64,000 nt of DNA from an uncultured Ulvibacter sp. (lineage in GTDB: Bacteria; Bacteroidota; Bacteroidia; Flavobacteriales; Flavobacteriaceae). The translations under genes were made by a program, and so were the position numbers. The stretch spans positions 87,685 through 151,684 of the forward strand of contig CAJXZB010000003.1 of the NCBI GenBank assembly GCA_913063405.1, given 5' to 3'. Shown here piece after piece: positions 8,993-16,466 of the stretch. Every line of letters begins with the position of its first letter. Position 1 is the first letter of the stretch. Below the pieces are notes generated by a model. The model saw only the letters and a program-made list of their open reading frames with translations. It did no database searches and was not told the DNA's origin.

Positions 8993-9625
8993 ATGGCCAA
9001 AAAAAAAATCTATGTTGTTTGGTTCGGAAATCCAGCTGGAATCTTTGATAGCTGGAAAAAATGCCAACTTTCAATAAAGGGAGTAAAAGGAGCACAATAT
9101 AAATCCTTCGAGACTTTTGCAGAAGCAAAAAAAGCTTATAATAAAGAATATGCCGATTACAAAGGAAAAGGCGCAAAGAAAAAAACCTTATCGGCTACAG
9201 CCTTAGCTAAAATTGGCAATCCAAACTTATACTCCCTTTCTGTTGATGCCGCCTCTAGCGGAAATCCAGGAGTTATGGAATATAGAGGGGTAGACACACA
9301 AACCAAAAAACAGTTGTTTCATCAAGGACCGTTTCAACAAGGAACGAATAACGTAGGGGAATTTTTGGCTCTGGTCCACGGTTTGGCATTTCTGAAACAA
9401 CAAAAAAACGACCGTATTCTCTATACAGATTCTCGAATCGCTATGGGTTGGGTTAAAAAGAAAAGGTGCAACACCAAACTGAAGCAATCTGCAAAAAACA
9501 AGAGTCTTTTCGAATTAATCACCCGTGCTGAAAATTGGCTCAAAAAAAACACCTATTCTACTAAAATTGTTAAATGGGAAACAAAAGCCTGGGGAGAAAT
9601 TCCAGCCGATTTTGGTCGAAAATAG
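8993..9625 (+). CDS. Ribonuclease H with N-terminal viroplasmin-like domain
   Basis: A 210-residue protein with two domains. Residues about 1-48 (KKKIYVVWFGNPAGIFDSW ... KSFETFAEAKKAY) match the small caulimovirus viroplasmin / RNase H1 hybrid-binding domain. Residues about 75-210 form an RNase HI fold with the acidic residues in LSVDAASSGNPG, NNVGEFLALVHG, LYTDSRIA and the final WGEIPADFGRK. It should cleave RNA in RNA-DNA hybrids. The gene starts 2 bases after purN stops and is probably co-transcribed with it. Confidence 0.9.
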   Translation: MAKKKIYVVWFGNPAGIFDSWKKCQLSIKGVKGAQYKSFETFAEAKKAYNKEYADYKGKGAKKKTLSATALAKIGNPNLYSLSVDAASSGNPGVMEYRGVDTQTKKQLFHQGPFQQGTNNVGEFLALVHGLAFLKQQKNDRILYTDSRIAMGWVKKKRCNTKLKQSAKNKSLFELITRAENWLKKNTYSTKIVKWETKAWGEIPADFGRK

Positions 9626-9639
9626 ATTGCATTTTTATT

Positions 9640-9671
9640 TTGGTTTATGACTTAACAAAGCCGTACCTTTG
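9640..9671 (+). promoter_or_regulatory. Candidate promoter for the PfkB-family kinase gene
   Basis: TTG at 9640-9642 and TACCTTTG at 9664-9671 with a 21-base spacer match the Bacteroidota promoter pattern; the ATG is 22 bases further on. Confidence 0.55.
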
Positions 9672-9693
9672 CACCTTCTTTTAAAACTCTTTT

Positions 9694-10617
9694 ATGAGCA
9701 AGTTAGTAATCGTTGGAACTGTAGCTTTTGACGCTATAGAAACCCCCTTCGGAAAGACAGATAAAATCCTAGGTGGTGCAGCTACTTATATTGGGCTATC
9801 AGCTTCTAATTTTGGAGTAGACGGGGCAATCGTTTCTGTAGTAGGTGGTGATTTTCCAAAAGACTACATTTCCATGCTCGAGAATAAAGGAATGGACATT
9901 GAAGGACTGGAAGTTATTGAAGATGGCAAGACCTTCTTCTGGAGTGGAAAGTATCATAACGATATGAATTCGCGAGATACACTAGCGACCGAACTTAACG
10001 TTTTGGCCGATTTCAACCCTGTTGTTCCAGATTCTTATAAAAACGCCGAAGTAGTAATGCTAGGCAACCTACACCCTCTTGTTCAACTAGGAGTTATCAA
10101 TCAAATGCATAACCCTAAACTTATTGTATTAGATACGATGAATTTTTGGATGGATTGCGCATTGGAGGAGCTAAAACAGGTTATTGCCAAGGTAGACGTG
10201 ATTACCATTAACGATGAAGAGGCAAGACAGTTGAGTGGAGAATACTCTCTTGTTGTTGCCGCAGAAAAGATTATGGCAATGGGGCCTAAATATATTGTTA
10301 TTAAAAAAGGAGAGCACGGTGCACTTCTGTTCCATGATGACGATATATTCTATGCTCCTGCATTACCATTGGCAGAAGTTTGTGACCCGACCGGGGCGGG
10401 AGACACGTTTGCAGGTGGTTTTTCTGGCTATCTGGCGAAGACTAGAGATTTCAGTTATGAAAATATGAAGACAGCCTTAATATATGGAGCGGCCTTAGCA
10501 TCCTTTTGCGTCGAGAAGTTTGGAACAGAGCGAATGCTCAATCTCTCAAAAAAGGAAGTGCATCAACGCTTGCAGCAATTTAAAAGCTTAACACAATTTG
10601 ACATTGAATTAACATAA
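9694..10617 (+). CDS. PfkB-family sugar or nucleoside kinase
   Basis: A 307-residue ribokinase-like kinase. The N-terminus LVIVGTVAFDAIETPFG and GGAATYIGLSASNFG match the substrate-binding half, and DPTGAGDTFAGGF near residue 233 is the PfkB signature with catalytic aspartate and anion hole. The phosphorylated substrate cannot be told; position just upstream of purF makes a nucleoside plausible but this is inference. It has its own promoter-like element and a terminator after it. Confidence 0.88.
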   Translation: MSKLVIVGTVAFDAIETPFGKTDKILGGAATYIGLSASNFGVDGAIVSVVGGDFPKDYISMLENKGMDIEGLEVIEDGKTFFWSGKYHNDMNSRDTLATELNVLADFNPVVPDSYKNAEVVMLGNLHPLVQLGVINQMHNPKLIVLDTMNFWMDCALEELKQVIAKVDVITINDEEARQLSGEYSLVVAAEKIMAMGPKYIVIKKGEHGALLFHDDDIFYAPALPLAEVCDPTGAGDTFAGGFSGYLAKTRDFSYENMKTALIYGAALASFCVEKFGTERMLNLSKKEVHQRLQQFKSLTQFDIELT

Positions 10618-10620
10618 ATA

Positions 10621-10650
10621 CGCGCCCTAAAATTTAGGGCGTTTTTGTTT
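10621..10650 (+). terminator. Rho-independent terminator after the PfkB kinase gene
   Basis: CGCCCTAAA and TTTAGGGCG form a nine-pair stem with a minimal AT loop, followed by TTTTTGTTT. It separates the kinase gene from purF. Confidence 0.88.
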
Positions 10651-10670
10651 ACTATTTTTCTGAAATAATT

Positions 10671-12569
10671 ATGAGCGACGCTTTAAAACATGAATGTGGA
10701 ATTGCAATGGTTCGATTGCTAAAGCCACTAGAGTACTACAAGGAAAAGTATGGCACTGCTTTCTACGGAGTAAATAAGATGTATTTAATGATGGAGAAAC
10801 AACATAACCGCGGTCAGGATGGCGCGGGTTTTGCCAGCATCAAATTGGATGTAAATCCAGGTGAACGATATATAAGCAGAGTGCGCTCAAATGAGTCCCA
10901 ACCTATACAAGATATCTTTGCGCAAATTAATCAACGAATCAATCAAGAATTTGAGACATCACCTTCTATCAAAGATGATGTGGCTGCTCAAAAAAGAAAT
11001 ATTCCTTACCTAGGAGAGCTATTTTTAGGTCATGTGCGCTATGGTACCTTTGGAGGCAACAGTGTTGAAAATGTACATCCATTTTTGCGAACCAACAACT
11101 GGATGCATCGTAATTTAATTATTGCTGGGAATTTTAATATGACCAATACAACTGAGCTTTTCGATAATCTAATCAAGCTTGGAATGCACCCTAAAGAAAA
11201 GGCAGACACCATTACAGTAATGGAGAAAATTGGACATTTCTTAGACGATGCTGTAAGAAAACTTTATAAGCAAGCAAAGGCTAAAGGGATGACTAAGATT
11301 GAAGCTTCTCCTTATATCGCGGAAAATCTCAATCTTGCTAAAATTCTTCGGAAGTCTGCTAAGAACTGGGATGGTGGTTATGCGATGGCAGGGATGTTAG
11401 GACATGGTGACGCCTTTGTGATGAGAGATCCGGCTGGAATTAGACCAGCATACTATTATGCAGACGACGAGGTCATTGTTGTAGCTTCGGAAAGACCTGT
11501 AATTCAGACCGTATTTAATGTTGCGTTTGATTCAGTAAAAGAAATTGAACCAGGAACCGCTCTTCTACTAAAAAAAGACGGAAGCTTAAGTACTTCACAA
11601 ATATTAGAGCCAGTAGAACGCAAGTCTTGTTCTTTTGAACGTATCTACTTCTCTAGAGGAAGTGATGCTGAAATTTATCAAGAACGAAAAGAGTTAGGGC
11701 GCTTGGTGATGCCCAAAGTGCTAGCTGCAATTGGCCATGATACTGAAAATTCTGTGTTTTCATTTATTCCCAATACGGCCGAAACTTCTTTCTATGGAAT
11801 GCTTGACGCAGCTCAAAATGAATTGAACAAACAGAAGAATGAAGCCATACTAAAGGAAAAAGAAACGCTTACTCCAGAACGACTTCAACAAATACAAGCA
11901 CATAAAATTAGAACTGAAAAAATTGCGATAAAGGATGTAAAATTACGAACCTTTATTACTGATGATAGTAGTCGTGATGATTTGGTCGCGCATGTTTATG
12001 ATGTGACATATGGCGTTGTAAAACCCAATGACAACCTTGTTATTATTGATGATAGTATTGTAAGAGGAACAACTTTAAAAAAGAGCATTCTTAAAATGCT
12101 GGATCGTCTTAATCCTAAGCAAATAGTTGTAGTATCATCTGCCCCACAAATTCGCTATCCAGATTGTTATGGCATAGATATGGCTCGTTTGGAGCATTTA
12201 GTTGCATTCAATGCCGCGCTAGAATTGCATAAAGACAGGGGGACTTTTGGAATAGTAGAGGAAATCTATTATAAATGTAAAAAACAACAAGAATTGGTAG
12301 ACGTTGAAGTTGTTAACCATGTAAAAGAACTATATGCTCCTTTTACGGATGAACAACTTTCTGACAAGATTTCCGAAATTATTAGTGACGAGTCAATTAA
12401 ATCTAACGTAAAGCTTATATTTCAATCGGTTGAGGATTTACACAAAGCCTGCCCTAAAAATCTTGGAGATTGGTACTTCACCGGTAATTACCCAACGCCA
12501 GGTGGAAATAGAGTTGTAAATAGAGCTTATATCAATTTCTATGAAGGTAATCCCGAAAGGGCCTATTAA
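10671..12569 (+). CDS. purF: Amidophosphoribosyltransferase (long flavobacterial form)
   Basis: A 632-residue enzyme of the first committed purine step, making phosphoribosylamine from PRPP and glutamine. The class II glutamine amidotransferase domain starts at C9 in HECGIAMVRL, implying removal of an eight-residue propeptide to expose the catalytic cysteine. The PRPP-binding loop appears as NLVIIDDSIVRGTTLKKS near residue 465. It is more than 100 residues longer than the E. coli enzyme, as is usual in this phylum. It stands alone between terminator-flanked units, and is followed by about 785 bases without an intact gene. Confidence 0.93.
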   Translation: MSDALKHECGIAMVRLLKPLEYYKEKYGTAFYGVNKMYLMMEKQHNRGQDGAGFASIKLDVNPGERYISRVRSNESQPIQDIFAQINQRINQEFETSPSIKDDVAAQKRNIPYLGELFLGHVRYGTFGGNSVENVHPFLRTNNWMHRNLIIAGNFNMTNTTELFDNLIKLGMHPKEKADTITVMEKIGHFLDDAVRKLYKQAKAKGMTKIEASPYIAENLNLAKILRKSAKNWDGGYAMAGMLGHGDAFVMRDPAGIRPAYYYADDEVIVVASERPVIQTVFNVAFDSVKEIEPGTALLLKKDGSLSTSQILEPVERKSCSFERIYFSRGSDAEIYQERKELGRLVMPKVLAAIGHDTENSVFSFIPNTAETSFYGMLDAAQNELNKQKNEAILKEKETLTPERLQQIQAHKIRTEKIAIKDVKLRTFITDDSSRDDLVAHVYDVTYGVVKPNDNLVIIDDSIVRGTTLKKSILKMLDRLNPKQIVVVSSAPQIRYPDCYGIDMARLEHLVAFNAALELHKDRGTFGIVEEIYYKCKKQQELVDVEVVNHVKELYAPFTDEQLSDKISEIISDESIKSNVKLIFQSVEDLHKACPKNLGDWYFTGNYPTPGGNRVVNRAYINFYEGNPERAY

Positions 12570-12677
12570 ATTAAATGTTAATTAATAGACAAAAAGGTCA
12601 TGATTAAGCTTTTAATCGGGGAAAAAACCTTTTTATCTAAAAGTAGGAAAATCTCTTATTAATACCCATTAATCTCT

Positions 12678-12685
12678 TACATTTG
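12678..12685 (+). promoter_or_regulatory. -7 promoter element of small RNA copy 1
   Basis: TACATTTG matches TAnnTTTG exactly and ends 5 bases before the first conserved base of the element, the same spacing as in copy 2. No clear TTG at -33. Confidence 0.6.
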
Positions 12686-12690
12686 ACTCA

Positions 12691-12763
12691 TACCATAGCA
12701 TAAGTAGGTTAAGTTTATGGTAGATTTGGGGCAAAAAAGGTAAACAACTAGTTTACCTTTTTT
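12691..12763 (+). ncRNA. Putative small RNA, copy 1
   Basis: About 73 bases. ACCATA (12692-12697) pairs with TATGGT (12716-12721) to form a 5' hairpin whose loop contains GCATAAGTAGG. A single-stranded linker containing ATTTGGGGC follows, then an intrinsic terminator of GGTAAAC / GTTTACC (12739-12757) and a T run. There is no start codon with a useful reading frame. The first 48 bases differ from copy 2 at one position only. Conservation of promoter, body and terminator argues for a transcribed regulatory RNA. I do not recognise its family; the flavobacterial Flavo-1 motif is one named possibility that I cannot test here. Confidence 0.7.
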
Positions 12764-13012
12764 ATTTACCTAAACTTAAAGGAATAAGAATCTCTGCACA
12801 ATTAAAAGTTGTGATAGAGATAAAACGCGCCTTGCCATTTCAACCTATTTTTTACTCACATTCACTTCTTTGTTTCTTAATTCCAGACATATAGTGCACT
12901 ATTCTTTTATACAATTAACATCTTGATTTGCGAACTTTTCCTATTTAATTACCTTTTAACGAAAAAAGAAGCGCTTTGTCTAAAAATTCATTTTTTCAAA
13001 TAAATTATACAT

Positions 13013-13020
13013 TATATTTG
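13013..13020 (+). promoter_or_regulatory. -7 promoter element of small RNA copy 2
   Basis: TATATTTG matches TAnnTTTG exactly and ends 5 bases before the conserved TACCATAG start of the element, the same spacing as copy 1. Outside the motif the two promoters differ, so the match is not just part of the duplicated block. Confidence 0.6.
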
Positions 13021-13025
13021 GATTA

Positions 13026-13099
13026 TACCATAGCATAAGTAGGTTAAGTTCATGGTAGATTTGGGGCAAAAAAAGGTAAACACTCGTTTACCTTTTTTT
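13026..13099 (+). ncRNA. Putative small RNA, copy 2
   Basis: About 74 bases, 335 bases downstream of copy 1. It keeps the ACCAT/ATGGT 5' stem, an identical 18-base loop region, the ATTTGGGGC linker, and a terminator of the same stem (GGTAAAC / GTTTACC, 13075-13092) but with a different loop (ACTC instead of AACTA) and seven Ts. The differing terminator loop and the one substitution in the body show it is a diverged duplicate rather than an assembly repeat. Function unknown. Confidence 0.7.
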
Positions 13100-13354
13100 A
13101 TGCGCTAAATTTAAGGGAGGGGAGCGATCGAAGAGAGCCGTATACATCCTCCACAAACTGATTGGTTTATTTTTCTTTTCAAAATTCACCCTAAAATACC
13201 TCCAGAATTTTAGTGCTATTTTTTTTGTAACTTTCAAATAACCGTTTCGGTTTTACTATACTAATCAATGATAATAAGATTCTATTTGAACTCTAACTCC
13301 ATCAAGCAATTAAAAATTTTATATTCAATTCCAATATAATACACTCCTAATACT

Positions 13355-14150
13355 ATGCAGATATTGAATATAGGAGAATACACGGGTGAAATTGTTCAAA
13401 AGACCCAAGTTGATGATACCGTTATAACTAACACACTTTATTCGCCAAAACAAAGCAATCCGGACTGGCACTATCATAGAAACCTTCATATATGTTTTGT
13501 GTTTCAAGGGGGAAAGCCGAAACCCGTCGTGAAACCAATTACACAGCTAAAGAAGGAAGTATTTTCTTTTATCATTCTGAAGAAAGGCATCGTTGGATTT
13601 CTCCCCAATCGATATCCAAAAGTGCTAATATTGAAATGGGAAGAAACTTTCTAAAAAAAACACGCCCTAAGTGAAAATCAAATTAACGAGGCTATTAAAA
13701 AAAGAATCGATATCACAACTTTGATGTTAAAAATGCAAAAAGAGATGTTGGTAAATGACTCTAATTACAAGGTGACAGTTGAGTCACTATTATTGGAATT
13801 GATTTCTATTCCCTTGAATGATTTGTATTAGAGATTCTCCCATTTGGGTTATACGATTGAAGGAACTCCTCCATGACAATTGGAATAAAGAAATGTCTCT
13901 AGCTGAAATCTCCCAAATTGTTCAAGTACATCCCGTGACTGTTTCCAAGTATTTTAGGAAGTACTTTTCAAATACCCTTGGTGAATATAGACGTAAGCTA
14001 AAAATTGAAAAGAGCATCAACCTGATTAAAAACTCTAATAAATCTCTATCCGAGATTGCTTATAATTGCAACTTTTCAGATCAAAGTCATTTTATTAGGA
14101 ATTTTAAAACACACACAGGTTTCCTGCCTAAAGACTTTAGGCGTTTCTAA
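13355..14150 (+). pseudogene. Broken AraC-family transcriptional regulator
   Basis: Pieces in different frames together make one AraC regulator. The first frame from 13355 gives a cupin-like sensor start (DWHYHRNLHICFVFQGG); at a GGGGG run near 13508 one base is missing and the protein continues in another frame (AETRRETNYTAKEGSIFFYH). At an eight-A run near 13652 one extra base returns it to the first frame (HALSENQINEAIKK ... PLNDLY, stop). The helix-turn-helix domain (SLAEISQIVQVHPVTVSKYF ... NFSDQSHFIRNFKTHTGFLP) then runs in a third frame to 14150. With three indels, it is almost certainly inactive. No second intact copy is in the window. Confidence 0.88.
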
Positions 14151-14221
14151 ATTTTCCGCTAATTTCATTCTATTTTTAAAACCTCCTCCTTTTTATATTT
14201 GGGACTCTAAAATCCCGAAAA

Positions 14222-15659
14222 ATGAAAAGACTCATCTTGTCAAACCGTTACATCTTTATCTTCTGCATAATAGTATCTAGTTTTTCGGCACATGCTCAAA
14301 AAGAAAGTAATCAAATCATACAAAATGGAGAAGTAAAAATTTTGATTGACTCCATTGCCAAATTAGTTCAACACTACTATATTTTGGAGCAAACAGGCAG
14401 AGATGTAGGGGCTTTTATCAAAAAAAAACAAAAAGAAGGGGGCTATAATAATTTATCCTATAAAGAATTCGGAAATCAATTGACTACAGATTTAAGAGAA
14501 AATAGTAACAATGTCCATATGTCTGCTTTTTATAGTGAACAAAAGGAAAAACGCCAAGAGACTATTCTCTCAAAAAAATTAGATCATGCGGGAGAAATAA
14601 GTAATTATGGACACAAAGAAGCTAAAATTTTAAATGGAAATATAGGATACTTAAAAATTACTCATTTTACAAAATGGAAATTTTTTGAAGAAGCGAAAAC
14701 AACCGTTTCAAATTCTATGAATTTTTTACAGAACACTGATGCGCTAATAGTTGATGTACGAGATAATCCTGGAGGTTTTGAAGACATAGTCGCATATTTA
14801 ACTAGCTATTTTTTTGATGCGGATTCTATAAATTTACAAGAGTATTATTGTAGATATCAGAATAGCAGGAGAAAAATACGAACTACAAAAGAGGTTCCTG
14901 GGAAAAAACTATCAACTATTGCTGTATTTATTCTTGTTAATAGAGGCACAGGATCTACTACCGAATCTTTTGCGTACATACTAAAACATCTTAATCGAGC
15001 AACTATTAATTGGGGAGACTACAATTGAGGCAGGAAACGGCGCTGGTAATTATCGTGTTTCTGATAAGTTCATGGTTCAAATTGCCGTCTGCGAAACCAT
15101 AAATGCAAAAACTAAAATTAGTTGGGAAAAAGTTGGTGTAGTTCCTCACATTAAAATCACGAGTAAAGAAGCCTTTTCCAAAGCTATTGAATTAGCAAGG
15201 GTAACGAGCAAAAAACACAGGGCTCAAATGAATGAAAAATACAACAACCCTCTCAATATTATGGAAGAAGCCCTTCGAGATCATTCTAACAACACAGCTC
15301 AAAAATTTATAATTCAAAGTATCTCTGATTGTTATAATTCTGGGTTGTTGGCCGAGGGGGAAATAAATGACATGGGGTATAGGCATCTACTTCAGTATAG
15401 ACGTCCTGAAATGGCTCAAATCATTTCCAAGACTAATACGCTACTACACCCCAACTCAGCCAACGTATATGATAGTTATACCGAAGCCTTGGCTCACAAC
15501 GGCTTATTTAATTTGGCTGTTTTGAATTATGAAAAGGCAGTTGAAATAGCGAAACGCAATAAAGATTCAAACTTGGAGTTTTTTATCGAAAACTTAGAAA
15601 AAGTCAAACTACAACTCCATAAAAAAACTAGCAATAAAAAAAACCAAACACTCTGGTGA
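14222..15659 (+). pseudogene. Frameshifted S41-family peptidase (IRBP-like)
   Basis: A secreted S41 peptidase split by one extra base. The first part (14222 on) has a signal peptide ending near SFSAHA, the fold strand ALIVDVRDNPGG and the catalytic-serine region GTGSTTESFAY. Near 15009 an extra base in ACTATTAATTGGGG ends the frame; removing it continues as IIGETTIEAGNGAGNYRVSD and on to KVGVVPHIKITSKEAFSKAI, the usual end of IRBP-type S41 domains. A helical region of about 120 residues follows. Because the break falls between the nucleophile and the rest of the domain, the product is probably inactive. It follows the broken AraC gene on the same strand. Confidence 0.85.
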
Positions 15660-15691
15660 ACGGGTTAATATTATGTTTTCTATTATTGAAC

Positions 15692-16300
15692 CTATTTATT
15701 GGCCGCGTATCTTTTAGACACTTCATCCCAGTTAATCACATTGAAAAACGCACCAACATAATCTGGTCTACGGTTTTGATAATTTAGATAATAAGCATGT
15801 TCCCAAACATCTAATCCCAATATTGGTGTTCCTCCACAACCTACTCCTGGCATTAGCGAATTATCTTGATTAGGGGTTGAACACACTTCCACTTTTCCTC
15901 CCTTGTGAACACAAAGCCAAGCCCATCCAGAACCAAATTGTGTTTTTGCAGCAGTAGAGAATCTCTCTTTAAAATCCTCAAAGCTTCCATAAGCACCGTC
16001 AATTGCATTTGCCAATTCTCCTGAAGGAGTTCCCCCTCCATTAGGAGACATCACAGACCAAAACAAACTATGATTAAAATATCCTCCCCCATTATTTCTA
16101 ACAGCTTTGTTATTCATATCTAAGTTGCCTAAAATATCCTCAATAGACTTTCCTTCCATATCGGTGCCAGTGATGGCCGCATTCAAGTTATTGGTATACC
16201 CCTGGTGATGTTTTCCGTGATGGATCTCCATGGTTTTCGCATCAATATGTGGTTCTAATGCATCGTGTGCATAGCTTAATTGTGGTAATTCAAATGACAT
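15692..16300 (-). CDS. sodB: Superoxide dismutase (Mn/Fe family)
   Basis: A 202-residue cytosolic enzyme turning superoxide into oxygen and hydrogen peroxide. The four metal ligands are visible as H27 (MEIHHGKHH), H77 (NHSLFW), D164 and H168 ([11 protein letters not shown]). The [11 protein letters not shown] segment resembles Mn-type or cambialistic enzymes more than strict Fe-type, so metal choice is uncertain. No signal peptide. A -7 promoter element is found about 40 bases upstream. Confidence 0.95.
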   Translation of the reverse strand: MSFELPQLSYAHDALEPHIDAKTMEIHHGKHHQGYTNNLNAAITGTDMEGKSIEDILGNLDMNNKAVRNNGGGYFNHSLFWSVMSPNGGGTPSGELANAIDGAYGSFEDFKERFSTAAKTQFGSGWAWLCVHKGGKVEVCSTPNQDNSLMPGVGCGGTPILGLDVWEHAYYLNYQNRRPDYVGAFFNVINWDEVSKRYAANK

Positions 16301-16341
16301 ATTACTTCAAATTTATGGTTATTATTCTCTTAACTTTACCC

Positions 16342-16349
16342 CAAAAATA
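16342..16349 (-). promoter_or_regulatory. Candidate -7 element for superoxide dismutase
   Basis: Minus-strand TATTTTTG matches TAnnTTTG 42 bases upstream of the sod start codon. No clear TTG at -33. Confidence 0.45.
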
Positions 16350-16466
16350 CATATTAATCATCTTATATCCTGTTATAGCCTTTATAAGATTTTTATACCG
16401 TAATAGATATTTTCAATTACCTACACTGATCGCCTGAGATTTGATTATTTTAGTAAAAAAATCCAC

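Larger units (their letters stand above)
12570..13354. other. Long intergenic region with a duplicated small-RNA-like element
   Basis: No convincing protein gene is visible here. It holds two near-identical elements (12691-12763 and 13026-13099), described separately. Between them lies a hairpin-forming segment at 12790-12831 (ATCTCT ... ACAA ... TTGT ... AGAGAT). The 255 bases before the broken AraC gene show no further structure that I can support. Confidence 0.7.

Noticed and set aside
13500..13665. Phase variation through homopolymer runs in the AraC gene
   Set aside because: A third indel outside any run also breaks the gene, so switching the two runs could not restore it.
15000..15030. 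Programmed ribosomal frameshift in the S41 peptidase
   Set aside because: No slippery heptamer or downstream pseudoknot visible; a single insertion explains it.
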